This document shows positions 1-8,915 of a stretch of DNA of 43,782 nucleotides, one piece after another. The notes below the pieces were generated by a model. The model made no database searches and was not told the DNA's origin. It saw only the letters and a list, made by a program, of their open reading frames with translations. Origin of the DNA: Methylobacterium sp. Leaf118 (GTDB lineage: Bacteria > Pseudomonadota > Alphaproteobacteria > Rhizobiales > Beijerinckiaceae); contig NZ_CAKLBV010000042.1 of NCBI RefSeq assembly GCF_920984675.1, positions 1 to 43,782 on the forward strand, written 5' to 3'. Made by a program: the position numbers and the translations under genes. Each line of letters begins with the position of its first letter. Position 1 is the stretch's first letter.

Positions 1-985
1 ACGCCTCCTCGTCCTCGTCCGCGGGGAGCGCGGCCGGGCGGCGGGAGGCGGGGGACGGCGCCTCCTCCCCCTCGTCGGGGGCCTCGTCGAACACCGGCTC
101 GCGGCGGGTCGGGACGGCACGCTCGCGAGCCTGCGGCGTCCACGGGGCTTCCTCCGCATCGGCGAAGGCGCGGCGGGCGGCGAGCGCGGGGGAATTGCCC
201 GCATAGGCCACGCCGTCCGCCTCCTCCGCCGGGGCTTTCCAGGACTCGACCCGGTCCCGCAGGGAGGCGCGTCCCCGCATCACCGCCTGCGCCACGGCCC
301 CGAGCGACAGGATGCCGAGGCTCGGCTCGTCGGCATCGTGGCGCTCGGCGGCGCGCCCGGACCCGCCGCCGGACCGGACCGGGGCGCGGACGGCGGCGTA
401 GGGCGACTCGTCCTCTTCCTCGAAGACGGGCTTGGCGACCCGGCAGGCCGCAGTCAGGCTGAGGATGGCGATGGCGGCGAAGACGAAACCCGCGAAGGCG
501 GCGAGCGGTCCGATCAGCATCCGGGTTCCGGCGAGCAGGGCATCGCCTGCCACGCCGCCCATGCCGGTGGGCAGGGGCCAGCGGGCGGTGGGCGGCAGGG
601 CGCTCGCGACCGCGCTGGCCGAGAGCACGCCGACGCACCACAGGGCGATGCGCAGGCCCCCATGCGGCAGGTCGCGCTCGCGCATCAGCCGCACGCCCCA
701 CAGGACGGGCGGCAAAGCGAGCACGATCGAGCCGAGGCCGAGGAGCTGCATGGCGAGATCGGCCACCACCGCGCCGGGGCGACCGAGCACGTTGTGCGCC
801 CGCTGGTCGGTGGCGTGGTTGAGGCTCGGATCGGCGATCGACCACGTCGCCAGGGCGACGGTGAGCGCGACCGCGCCGGTGAAGAGGATGAGGCCGCCAC
901 ACTCCGTCAAGCGCTTGGCCAGAAACGGCCGCAGGCTGTCGACGAACGTGTCGTAGGGCGACGCGGAGCGGCGAAGGGAACGCAT
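1..985 (-). CDS. ftsK: DNA translocase FtsK, N-terminal part (runs off the left edge)
   Basis: This is the first 328 codons of an FtsK/SpoIIIE-type translocase, the septum-anchored pump that moves chromosome ends apart at division. I read the frame from the ATG at 985. The N-terminus shows the FtsK four-helix membrane anchor: hydrophobic stretches near residues 30-50, 75-97, 112-128 and 150-180, including the family-like segment WSIADPSLNHAT after helix 1. An acidic, proline/arginine-rich low-complexity linker follows. The RecA-like motor and gamma domain lie beyond the window edge, so the identification rests on the membrane domain and linker. In rhizobia ftsK sits near amtB-glnK-tesB, which supports the call; here a porin gene separates them. 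Confidence 0.85.
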   Translation of the reverse strand, partial: MRSLRRSASPYDTFVDSLRPFLAKRLTECGGLILFTGAVALTVALATWSIADPSLNHATDQRAHNVLGRPGAVVADLAMQLLGLGSIVLALPPVLWGVRLMRERDLPHGGLRIALWCVGVLSASAVASALPPTARWPLPTGMGGVAGDALLAGTRMLIGPLAAFAGFVFAAIAILSLTAACRVAKPVFEEEDESPYAAVRAPVRSGGGSGRAAERHDADEPSLGILSLGAVAQAVMRGRASLRDRVESWKAPAEEADGVAYAGNSPALAARRAFADAEEAPWTPQARERAVPTRREPVFDEAPDEGEEAPSPASRRPAALPADEDEEA

Positions 986-1096
986 GCGGGATACCGGACC
1001 GATGGCAACGGTGCGGTAAGGCTAACACCGGCGCGTTAACGGCGGGCTAAGCATCGGCGGCAGCGCACGACACGGTGGCCCGCCCCCGAAACGACG

Positions 1097-1123
1097 GAAG
1101 CCCCGGAGGTGATCCGGGGCTTC
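1097..1123 (-). terminator. Hairpin terminator after the porin gene
   Basis: A perfect 10-bp inverted repeat (GAAGCCCCGG / CCGGGGCTTC) with a 7-nt loop lies about 50 bases beyond the porin stop codon, between the porin and ftsK. On the minus strand only a weak T-containing tract follows. It probably isolates ftsK from the highly expressed porin transcript. Confidence 0.6.
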
Positions 1124-1170
1124 GATCGCTCTCGGCCGACCCGCGTGAGAGCGCGGGCGGCGTGGGTCTC

Positions 1171-2445
1171 TTAGAAGGTGAAGCCGGTCTCGATCAGGTA
1201 GCGCTCCTGCGAGCTCTTGAGGCCGTTGCGGCCGAAGCCGGCGCCGACGCCCAGCCCGAAATCCTTGGCGACGTCGTAGGCCTGCACCGTCGCGAACTCG
1301 CCGCGGATGAAGTAGCGCTCCCAGGTGTAGGTCGGGGTGATGGTGAACGAGAAGGCCGAGCTGCCCGGTCCGAACAGCACGTTGGTGGCGGTCACGCCGG
1401 CGAAGTCGCCGCGGGTGCCCGACTGGGCGATGTACTCGACGCGACCGGCCAGACCGAAGTTCTCGTTGAAGGCGTAGCCGGCGAGCAGGGCGCCGCCCCA
1501 GGTCTCAGCACCGACCAGAGGGGTGAAGTAGTTCGGCTTGCTGGCGACGTTGGTGTACTGGACGTAAGGCGAGATGATCCACGGCCCGTTGGCGTAGGTG
1601 TAGTTCAGGCTGACGATGCTGCTGTTCTGCAGCGAGTTGATCGTCGCGAACTGGAAGCGCGGGCTGCGGGTCGAGGAGTCGAAGTCGCTGAAATGGGTCC
1701 CGCCGTTGATGCCGATCGTGTTGGAATCATCGAGCTTGTAGGTGATGAGACCGGTGACCCAGTTCAGCTGGCCCGAATAGAACCCGTCATTGACCGAGAT
1801 CGAGGCCGCCAGGGGGCCGCTGGCGTAGTTCACCTGGACGCCCTGGTTGATGAAGTTCTCCTGGTTGAACACCAGACCGCGGGAGATGTTGAGGTTCTGG
1901 TAGGAGAACAATAGCTCGGAGCCGATGTTGGTGAACATCCGGCCGGCCTGGATCGACCACTCGTCGTTGATCTGCCACTTGCCGACCGCGACCGGCACCG
2001 GTCCGAACAGCGACTCGGTCTGCTCGAAGGAGGAGTAGAGCGGCAGGCCGAGCGCCGGGATCGAGTAGAGGCCGGTATGGACGTAGAACTGGAGCGGGCC
2101 GTCGGCCTTCTGGATCCAGGCCTGGAGGTTCGTGAAGTCGACGCGGCCGTAGCGGTCCAACTCACCGCCGGGGGCGACGATGCCGAACGCGTTGGTCTGC
2201 GTGTAGGCGAAGCCCGTCACCGCGCCGCCGACATAGATGTCGCCGATGCCGGTGGTGAAGCAGGCCGGGTTCGGGTTCGCCTTGATGAGACCGCCGAAGG
2301 TCGGGCTCGAGATCGCGGCCTTGCAATGCTCGACGGCGATGATCGGCGGCGCGGACTTCATCGGCATGTCGGCAGCCAGTGCCGGCCCGGCGACAAGGAG
2401 GGAGACGGCGGCCACCGAGGCCTTCAAATGCAGTTTCGCGGTCAT
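1171..2445 (-). CDS. Alphaproteobacterial outer-membrane porin (Porin_2 type)
   Basis: This encodes a 424-aa porin, a trimeric outer-membrane beta-barrel for passive uptake of small solutes. I chose the ATG at 2445 because it begins a clean signal peptide (MTAKLHLKASVAAVSLL, cleaved after ALAA near residue 25); the frame stays open 28 codons further upstream without a signal-like start. After the signal comes the short linker with two cysteines (EHCK ... NPAC) that precedes the first strand in Rhizobiales Omp2b-type porins. Alternating amphipathic strands follow, and the chain ends in phenylalanine (IETGFTF), the usual BamA-recognised C-terminal signature. The gene is monocistronic, with hairpins on both sides. 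The family call is firm, the solute unknown. Confidence 0.88.
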   Translation of the reverse strand: MTAKLHLKASVAAVSLLVAGPALAADMPMKSAPPIIAVEHCKAAISSPTFGGLIKANPNPACFTTGIGDIYVGGAVTGFAYTQTNAFGIVAPGGELDRYGRVDFTNLQAWIQKADGPLQFYVHTGLYSIPALGLPLYSSFEQTESLFGPVPVAVGKWQINDEWSIQAGRMFTNIGSELLFSYQNLNISRGLVFNQENFINQGVQVNYASGPLAASISVNDGFYSGQLNWVTGLITYKLDDSNTIGINGGTHFSDFDSSTRSPRFQFATINSLQNSSIVSLNYTYANGPWIISPYVQYTNVASKPNYFTPLVGAETWGGALLAGYAFNENFGLAGRVEYIAQSGTRGDFAGVTATNVLFGPGSSAFSFTITPTYTWERYFIRGEFATVQAYDVAKDFGLGVGAGFGRNGLKSSQERYLIETGFTF

Positions 2446-2871
2446 CGAGCTCAGCCCCGGTTTCTTGATACGGTCAAGGTGCCGTAGAGCCGGCTGCACC
2501 GCAAAATGAAGTTTCGGGCAACTGCCCAACGTTTAGGCAATTACGGCCACGCTTGGGCGATGCCAAAGACCTGTTGCCGATCGATCACATTTACTGGAGC
2601 CCCCTAGGAAGGACGCTTCCCATTCTCACGCCGTCCCGCGCGAGCGGGCGATGTCCGTCGTCGGGGCGGGCCCTGATCGCCCGCGGCGCCGGGGCGCGGC
2701 GGGCCTCGAAACGCGAAGGGCCCCGACGCTGTCGCGCCAGGGCCCTTCCGACGATTGTGGCATCCGCCGGAATGTCGGCGCCGGCTCTCGGAAAGAGCCG
2801 GCGCCGAGGAGACGCTCGGAGACTCGCCCCGGATGCGATGTCCAGGACGAGTCTCCGATGGGGGATGCGGG
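2446..2871. other. Intergenic region between porin and amtB: porin leader plus a hairpin cluster
   Basis: No gene is visible in these 426 bases. The half next to the porin (2446-2600) is its 5' leader and presumed promoter region. It has a GGGCA-N2-TGCCC palindrome at 2516-2527 and a CTTGA-N5-TCAAG repeat near 2464-2478. The half next to amtB holds three successive inverted repeats: 2715-2723 with 2740-2748 (9 bp), 2776-2788 with 2794-2806 (13 bp, perfect), and 2818-2826 with 2848-2856 (9 bp). These probably act together as the amtB terminator. Confidence 0.5.
2776..2806 (-). terminator. Strong hairpin downstream of amtB
   Basis: A perfect 13-bp stem (CGGCGCCGGCTCT and its complement) encloses a 5-nt loop about 65 bases past the amtB stop. 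No T tract follows, so termination efficiency is uncertain, but the stem is very stable and two weaker hairpins flank it. Confidence 0.6.
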
Positions 2872-4362
2872 TCAGTAGTTGTAGGCGCGCTCGCCGTGAT
2901 CGGCGATGTCGAGGCCTTCGCGCTCCTCTTCCTGCGTGACGCGCAGGCCGATCGTCAGGTCGACGAGCTTGTAGAGGATCGCCGAGCCGATGCCCGACCA
3001 CAGGATGGTGAAGCCCACCGCCTTGGCCTGGGTGATGAGCTGGGCGGTCATATCGTAGGTGCCGAGCACCAGCTCGCCGGGCTTCGTGGTGTAGTCCGGG
3101 ATGCCGGCGCCGCCGAGATCGGGCGAGACCAGGATGCCGGTGGCGAGGGCGCCGAGGATGCCGCCGACGCAGTGGACACCGAACACGTCGAGCGAGTCGT
3201 CGTAGCCGATGGCGTTCTTCACGGTGGAGCACATCACGAAGCAGGCGCCGCCCGCGACGAAGCCGAGCACGATCGAGCCCATCGGGCCGGCGAAGCCCGC
3301 GGCCGGGGTCACCGCGACGAGGCCGGCGATGGCGCCCGAGAGCATGCCGAGGAGCGAAGGCTTGCCCTTGGCGGCCCATTCCACGAACAGCCAGGACACG
3401 GCCGCCGCGGCGGTGGCCACGAAGGTGTTGATCATCGCCACACCCGTGGTGCCGTTGGCCTCGAGGTTGGAGCCGGCATTGAAGCCGAACCAGCCGACCC
3501 AGAGGAGCGAGGCGCCGATCGTCGTCATGGTCAGCGAGTGCGGGGCGAGCAGGTCACGGCCGTAGCCGATGCGCTTGCCGAGCATCAGGCAGCCGACGAG
3601 GCCGGCGATGCCCGCATTGATGTGCACGACGGTGCCGCCGGCGAAGTCGAGGGCGCCCCACTTGAACAGCAGGCCGGCATCGGCGAGCACGGCGTCGTAC
3701 TCGGCCTTGGCGGCGGCATTCGCCTCACCACCCGCGGCGGCGAGCTTGCGGGCGGCGTCGGCGAAGACATCCGGGCCGCCCCAGTACCAGACCATATGGG
3801 CCATCGGGAAGTAGATCAGCGTCACCCAGAGGATCGTGAACACGATCAGAGCCGAGAACTTCATCCGCTCGGCGAAAGCGCCGACGATGAGGCCGGGGGT
3901 GATCATCGCGAACGTCATCTGGAAGCAGATGTAGACGTATTCGGGGATCACGACGCCGTTCGAGAAGGTGGCCGCCACCGAATTGGCATCGACACCCTTG
4001 AGGAAGGCCTTGCTGAAGCCGCCGATGAAGTCGTTGAGGCCGCCGCCGTTGGTGAAGGCGAGGCTGTAGCCGTAGGCGACCCACAGCAGGCAGACGATGC
4101 AGGCGATGGCGAAGACCTGGGTCAGCACCGAGAGCATGTTCTTGGTGCGCACCAGGCCGCCATAGAAGAGCGCGAGGCCCGGCACGGTCATGAGCAGCAC
4201 GAGGATGGCCGAGAGGAGCATCCAGGCGGTGTCGCCCTTGTTGGGCACGGGCGCGACGGGGGCCGCTTCCGGGGCCGGCGTCTGCGCCAGGGACGGCTCG
4301 ACGAGGCAGAGACCGAGCACGGCCCCTCCCAGGCCGAGCGCGAGGAGGTGTCGAAGTTTCAT
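2872..4362 (-). CDS. amtB: Ammonium transporter AmtB
   Basis: This 496-aa inner-membrane channel conducts ammonium/ammonia into the cell. The protein starts with a signal-like segment (residues 1-26, ending LAQ) and a proline/alanine-rich periplasmic stretch, then about eleven hydrophobic helices. Hallmarks are visible: GGTVVHINAGIAGLVG with the first pore histidine, GVHCVGGILGALATG with the second, the ALDFAGG aspartate, and the phenylalanine-gate segment QMTFAMITPG. An AGGAG element lies about 10 bases before the ATG. It follows glnK by 87 bp, the classic glnK-amtB operon in which uridylylation-controlled GlnK plugs the pore when nitrogen is plentiful. Expression is probably driven from the sigma-54-like site upstream of glnK. 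Confidence 0.96.
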   Translation of the reverse strand: MKLRHLLALGLGGAVLGLCLVEPSLAQTPAPEAAPVAPVPNKGDTAWMLLSAILVLLMTVPGLALFYGGLVRTKNMLSVLTQVFAIACIVCLLWVAYGYSLAFTNGGGLNDFIGGFSKAFLKGVDANSVAATFSNGVVIPEYVYICFQMTFAMITPGLIVGAFAERMKFSALIVFTILWVTLIYFPMAHMVWYWGGPDVFADAARKLAAAGGEANAAAKAEYDAVLADAGLLFKWGALDFAGGTVVHINAGIAGLVGCLMLGKRIGYGRDLLAPHSLTMTTIGASLLWVGWFGFNAGSNLEANGTTGVAMINTFVATAAAAVSWLFVEWAAKGKPSLLGMLSGAIAGLVAVTPAAGFAGPMGSIVLGFVAGGACFVMCSTVKNAIGYDDSLDVFGVHCVGGILGALATGILVSPDLGGAGIPDYTTKPGELVLGTYDMTAQLITQAKAVGFTILWSGIGSAILYKLVDLTIGLRVTQEEEREGLDIADHGERAYNY

Positions 4363-4449
4363 GGACGGAAAGCTCCTGATCGCTTCAAGGCGAGAGCGCT
4401 GTGGGGAAAGGACGGGCGGCGGGCCGGCGCGGGCGGGAGCGGTCGCGCG

Positions 4450-4884
<435 letters not shown>

Positions 4885-4887
4885 TCA

Positions 4888-4903
4888 TTCAAGGACTATG
4901 CCA
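4888..4903 (-). promoter_or_regulatory. Sigma-54-like promoter upstream of glnK-amtB
   Basis: Read on the minus strand, TGGCATAGTCCTTGAA matches the -24/-12 pattern TGGCAYR-N4-TTGCW, with only the C of TTGC replaced by A. It lies about 100 bases before the glnK ATG, points towards glnK, and sits in front of a nitrogen-control operon. No NtrC enhancer was identified by eye. Confidence 0.6.
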
Positions 4904-5084
4904 AGCGGAACCTTTTTCGGATTCGCGCCGATGCCCAGATGCTGAGCGGGGCTTGAGCGGCGGGCGGGCAATGCCCGCGGACGAACTGCCTTCAAAAAAG
5001 GCATTCGCGCCATTTGGGCGGCAATTCCCCTCGAAATGCCTGTCTCGACGCCAGCCCCGGCGTCGCGGCGGCGGCGCGGCCCGC

Positions 5085-5948
5085 TCAGCGGCGGCGGGGA
5101 CGGATCAGCCCTTCCTGGGCCACGGAGGCGATCAGGTGCCCTTCCTCGTCATGCAGAGTGCCGCGGGCGAAGCCGAGCGCCCCGGCGGCGCTCGGGCTTT
5201 CCTGCGAATAGAGCAGCCACGCATCGGCCCGGAACGGGCGGTGGAACCACAGGGCGTGGTCGAGGCTCGCCGACTGGATGTCGGGGTCGAACACCGTACG
5301 CCCGTGCGGGATCAGGGTGGCGTCGAGCAGGGTCATGTCGGAGGCGTAGGCGAGCACGGCCCGGTGGATCGCCGGATCGTCCGGCAGCGCCCGGGTGGCG
5401 CGCATCCAGACATGGTAGCGGGCGGGCCTCGGCGTGCGGTCGCGGTAGCGCTCGGCCTCGACGGGGCGCAGCTCGATCGGCCAGGCCTGGGTGAAATAGG
5501 CCAGCATCGGCGCGGGCACGATGGTGCTCCCGGCCGTGGCGAGGCTGCGGGCATCAGCGAGTGCCTCGGGCCCCGGCACGTCCGGCGGCGCGGCGGCGTG
5601 GTCCAGGCCGGCCTCCGCCTCGTGGAACGACACCGACATGGCGAAGATCGCCTGGCCCCTCTGGATCGCCTTGACCCGCCGCGTGGTGAAGCTGCCGCCG
5701 TCGCGGATGCGCTCGACCTCGTAGATGATCGGGATCGTGGGATCGCCGCCGAGCAGGAAATAGGCGTGCAGCGAGTGCGGCGGGCGCGACGACACCACGG
5801 TGCGCGAGGCCGCCACGAGGCTCTGGGCGACGACCTGCCCCCCGAACACCCGCGTCCAGCCGATCGCCGGGCTCACTCCCCGGAACAGGTCGGTCTCCAG
5901 GCGCTCCAGATCGAGGATCGAGAGGAGGGTGTCGACGGGATCGGACAT
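5085..5948 (-). CDS. tesB: Acyl-CoA thioesterase II (TesB)
   Basis: This encodes a 287-aa cytoplasmic thioesterase that hydrolyses medium/long-chain acyl-CoA to free acid and CoA. The length matches the E. coli enzyme (286 aa). Two hot-dog halves are recognisable: the N-terminal half with VFGGQVVAQSLVAA and HSLHAYFLLGGD, and the C-terminal half with YASDMTLLDATLIPHG and HALWFHRPFRADAWLLY, ending with the VAQEGLIRP segment that holds the catalytic glutamine. The ATG at 5948 starts the canonical MSDPVDTLLSILDLERLE; the frame is open another 55 codons upstream, but that part has no family-like sequence. Adjacency to glnK-amtB is conserved in rhizobia. It is transcribed away from the divergent FAD hydroxylase gene. 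Confidence 0.92.
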   Translation of the reverse strand: MSDPVDTLLSILDLERLETDLFRGVSPAIGWTRVFGGQVVAQSLVAASRTVVSSRPPHSLHAYFLLGGDPTIPIIYEVERIRDGGSFTTRRVKAIQRGQAIFAMSVSFHEAEAGLDHAAAPPDVPGPEALADARSLATAGSTIVPAPMLAYFTQAWPIELRPVEAERYRDRTPRPARYHVWMRATRALPDDPAIHRAVLAYASDMTLLDATLIPHGRTVFDPDIQSASLDHALWFHRPFRADAWLLYSQESPSAAGALGFARGTLHDEEGHLIASVAQEGLIRPRRR

Positions 5949-6154
5949 GACGGCTTTCGCAGGCGGCGTTTCGGTCGTGGGGTGGGCCCAGGGCCCGTGG
6001 CGACTAGGATAGCGGCCCGCGCGGACGGCGCCACGGGGCCCGGGCGCCTGCGCGGCCCACCGCCCCATGGGTGGGCGGGTGCGGCCGGAGCGCGGTCCGG
6101 CTATGACGGGCACGAGGAATGCGGGCGCGGATGCCGCGCGGGAGGAACACGCCG

Positions 6155-7429
6155 ATGGCCGCCACCGATCGCCGCTCCGGGAGCCGCAGCCTGCTCGTCG
6201 CCGGGGCGGGCCTGCCGGGTCTGACCCTGGCGGTGGCTCTGAAGCAGGCCCACCGGGACGCCCTCTCGGTCGCCGTGTGCGATCCCGGCCTTTCGGTCGG
6301 CGCCGCGCGCCATCGCGGGCGGGCCTATGCCGTCGCGGCGGGCCCGCGGCGCATGCTGGCGCAGCTCGGCCTCTGGGGGCGGATCGAGGCCGCGGCCGCG
6401 CCGATGCGCCGCCTCGTGATCAGCGACAGCCGCGTCGGCGATCCGGTCCGCCCGGTCTTCCTGACCTTCGGGGACGCCGAGGCGGAGGCCGAGCTGCGGG
6501 CGGAGGGCGAGCCCTTCGCCCACATGGTCGAGGCGGAGCCCCTGGCCGCGGCGCTGCTGGAGGCGGCCGAGGCGGCCGGCGTGCGGCTCGTTCCGGCGGG
6601 GGTGCGGGCGGCGGTCCCGGAGGGAGGCCGCATCCGCGTGGATCTGAGCGCGGGCGAGCCCGAGACCGCCGCGCTGGTGGTGGCCGCGGACGGGGCGCGC
6701 TCGCGCCTGCGGGAGGCGGCCTCGATCGGCTGGATCGGCTGGTCCTATCCCCAGTCGGGCATCGTCGCGACGGTGCAGCACACCCGCGACCACGAGGGCC
6801 GGGCCTTCGAGCATTTCCTGCCAAGCGGTCCCTTCGCGATCCTGCCGCTGCGGGCGGGCGGCGCCCTCGGGCATCGCTCCTCGATCGTCTGGACCGAGCG
6901 CAGCGCCGACGTGCCGGCTCTGCTCGGCGGGGATGCGGACGAGACCCTCGCCGAGATCGAGCGCCGCTTCGGGTCGGAACTGGGCCGGATCGCCCTGGAG
7001 CACGGCCCCTCGGCGCACCCGCTGGCCTTCGGGATCGCCCGGTCGTTCCGGGCCCCGCGCCTCGCGCTGCTCGGGGACGCCGCCCATGTCATCCACCCGG
7101 TGGCAGGCCAGGGGCTCAATCTCGGCCTCGCCGACGCGGCGGCGCTGGCCGAGGCCGTGACCGGCGCCCTGCGGCTCGGGCTCGATCCGGGGACGGACGA
7201 GGTGCTGCAGGCCTATGAGCGGGCGCGCCGCTTCGACACCGTGGCGATGGCGGCGGCGACCGACGGGCTCAACCGCCTGTTCTCGAACGACAGCCTCGGC
7301 CTGCGGCTCGCCCGCGATTTCGGCCTCGGCCTCGTCGATCGGATGCCCGGGCTCAAGCGCTTCTTCATCGGCCAGGCGGCCGGCCGGCGGGCACAGGGCC
7401 CGCGGCTGCTGCGCGGCGAAGCCCTGTAG
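6155..7429 (+). CDS. UbiH/UbiF/COQ6-family FAD-dependent ubiquinone biosynthesis hydroxylase
   Basis: This is a 424-aa flavoprotein monooxygenase of the family that hydroxylates the aromatic ring of ubiquinone precursors. I chose the ATG at 6155 because GGAGG (6141-6145) sits 9 bases upstream; an in-frame ATG 12 codons earlier lacks one. Visible motifs are the dinucleotide fold LLVAGAGLPGLTLAV near residues 13-27, the central VVAADGARSRLRE (DG motif), and the C-terminal FAD motif GDAAHVIHPVAGQGLNLGL. The C-terminus (residues 380-424) is basic and glycine-rich. Which ring carbon is hydroxylated (UbiH-, UbiF- or UbiL-like) cannot be decided from sequence alone. It is divergent from tesB, an arrangement also seen in rhizobia. 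Confidence 0.85.
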   Translation: MAATDRRSGSRSLLVAGAGLPGLTLAVALKQAHRDALSVAVCDPGLSVGAARHRGRAYAVAAGPRRMLAQLGLWGRIEAAAAPMRRLVISDSRVGDPVRPVFLTFGDAEAEAELRAEGEPFAHMVEAEPLAAALLEAAEAAGVRLVPAGVRAAVPEGGRIRVDLSAGEPETAALVVAADGARSRLREAASIGWIGWSYPQSGIVATVQHTRDHEGRAFEHFLPSGPFAILPLRAGGALGHRSSIVWTERSADVPALLGGDADETLAEIERRFGSELGRIALEHGPSAHPLAFGIARSFRAPRLALLGDAAHVIHPVAGQGLNLGLADAAALAEAVTGALRLGLDPGTDEVLQAYERARRFDTVAMAAATDGLNRLFSNDSLGLRLARDFGLGLVDRMPGLKRFFIGQAAGRRAQGPRLLRGEAL

Positions 7430-7530
7430 ACGATCGGGCGTCCCGAGGGATCGTCCCCCGGCGGGGCGCACGGGGACAGGTCCGGGCCGCGCCCCGCAAT
7501 CCCGGGACAGGGCGCGCCCGTCCGAGACCC

Positions 7531-7576
7531 CGCGTCAGCCAAGGCCCCCCGCGTCAGCCAAGCCCCCGCGTCAGCC
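7531..7576. repeat. Triplicated CGCGTCAGCC unit at the 3' end of ppa
   Basis: CGCGTCAGCC(AAG) starts at 7531, 7550 and 7567, each copy separated by a run of C. The third copy contains the authentic stop codon of ppa (7571-7573). The arrangement looks like tandem duplication of the gene's 3' end by replication slippage. Confidence 0.75.
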
Positions 7577-8113
7577 CTTGGCCTTCGACGCCTTCTCGCG
7601 CTCGACGCCCTCGAGGATCAGCCGCTGGGCCTCCTCCTTGTCGCCCCAGCGGACGACCTTGACCCATTTGCCGGGCTCCAGGTCCTTGTAGTGCTCGAAG
7701 AAGTGCTGGATCTGGTGGAGCGTGATGTCCGGCAGGTCGGTGTAGTTCTCGATCCGGTCGTAGCGCTTGGTCAGATGGCGCGAGGGGACGGCGATGATCT
7801 TCTCGTCCTCGCCGGCATTGTCCTCCATCACCAGCACGCCGACGGGGCGCACGCTGATGATCGCGCCCGGCGCGATGGCGCGGGTATTGGCCACCAGCAC
7901 GTCGCAGGGGTCGCCGTCGCCCGACAGGGTATGAGGGATGAAGCCGTAATTGCCCGGGTAATGCATCGCCGTATAGAGGAACCGGTCGACGACGAGGGCG
8001 CCGGCCTCCTTATCCATCTCGTACTTGATCGGCTCGCCGCCGATCGGCACCTCGACGATCACGTTGACGTCGTGCGGCGAGTTCTTGCCGATCGAAATGG
8101 CGTTGATGTCCAT
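7571..8113 (-). CDS. ppa: Inorganic pyrophosphatase (family I)
   Basis: This 180-aa soluble enzyme hydrolyses pyrophosphate to two phosphates and pulls biosynthetic reactions forward. Length and sequence fit bacterial family I enzymes. They include [25 protein letters not shown] at the start (quoted in part), [18 protein letters not shown], the [11 protein letters not shown] strand, the metal-binding signature DGDPCDVLV with its three aspartates, and the later EDEKIIAVP and W-G-D-K segments. It lies on its own between the hydroxylase gene (convergent) and a GNAT gene (same strand, 147 bp upstream). The tail K-A-S-K-A-K-G overlaps a short tandem duplication in the DNA. Confidence 0.96.
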   Translation of the reverse strand: MDINAISIGKNSPHDVNVIVEVPIGGEPIKYEMDKEAGALVVDRFLYTAMHYPGNYGFIPHTLSGDGDPCDVLVANTRAIAPGAIISVRPVGVLVMEDNAGEDEKIIAVPSRHLTKRYDRIENYTDLPDITLHQIQHFFEHYKDLEPGKWVKVVRWGDKEEAQRLILEGVEREKASKAKG

Positions 8114-8260
8114 TGTCCTGAGCTTTCCTGATCCTGCCGCCCGTCTGCGCGAAGGCGGCCTTGAGGCCCTATCGCGGCAGGGTGCAGTCTTAGAGTGCTC
8201 GGACCGGAAAGAAAATCGTTCCTTCGACGAGGCGGGACTCTATGGCCTTCGCAACACCGT

Positions 8261-8767
8261 TCAGGTGAACAAGTAGGCGACCTTCGGCAGGCCGACGCCC
8301 GACACCCGCTCGATTCCCTCGGGGCCCGGCACGCCGCCGAGGCGCTCGTAGAAGGCGCAGGCCCGGGCGTTGTCGGCCAACGCCCAGACGCCGATGCGGG
8401 TCAGCCCGCGGTCGATCAGGTCGTTGCGCACGGCCCGAAACAGGCGCGTGCCGAAGCCGAGGCCCTGGAATTCCGGGGCGATGTAGAGTTCGTCGATCTC
8501 GCCGTCGGCCCGCATCGTCCGCTCGCGCGCCCGGCCATAGGCGGCGTAGCCCGCGATCGTCTCGCCGAACTCGACCACGGCGAGGCCCCGGCCGCCGCCG
8601 ATCATTGTCCCCCACGCCGATGCCCCGCGCTTGGCCAGGAAGCGCTCCAGGGCCAGACCCGGGATCACGCCCTGGTAGGCCTCGCGCCAGGACGCGTCGA
8701 ACACCGCCGAGAGACCGGCCGCGTCGGCCGCGCGGGCGCGGCGGATGCTCACCGTGTTCGTCGCCAT
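8261..8767 (-). CDS. GNAT family N-acetyltransferase
   Basis: This encodes a 168-aa acetyl-CoA-dependent acyltransferase of unknown substrate. The GNAT fold is clear: an N-terminal VSIRRARAADAAGLSAVF, then the strand-4 motif A segment IDELYIAPEFQGLGFGTRLFRAV, with the Q/RxxGxG/A-like pyrophosphate loop as QGLGFG, and the motif B segment WALADNARACAFYERLG. I took the ATG at 8767, preceded by a GGAGG-containing stretch; a Met 12 codons upstream is possible. It is on the same strand as ppa and divergent from the phosphatase gene. Sequence resembles the RimI-like/putative stress acetyltransferases, but nothing here identifies the acceptor. Confidence 0.85.
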   Translation of the reverse strand: MATNTVSIRRARAADAAGLSAVFDASWREAYQGVIPGLALERFLAKRGASAWGTMIGGGRGLAVVEFGETIAGYAAYGRARERTMRADGEIDELYIAPEFQGLGFGTRLFRAVRNDLIDRGLTRIGVWALADNARACAFYERLGGVPGPEGIERVSGVGLPKVAYLFT

Positions 8768-8915
8768 AGGACCGGCTCCGCCTCCGAGAGGAGACGGCAT
8801 GATGGGGGCAAACGGCGCGGTTCGGCAACGGCGAAAGCGGTCACGCGGGGGGCGCGTTGTCGCGCGAATCGGGGGCTGGTAGAGGAGCGCTCCGAAAGCC
8901 CCGAGCCGCCCGCCC

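Noticed and set aside
2590..2605. Half CRP-like site (TGTGATCGATC) upstream of the porin
   Set aside because: Only one TGTGA half-site is present; the other half lacks TCAC, unlike the two full sites near the crp-like gene.
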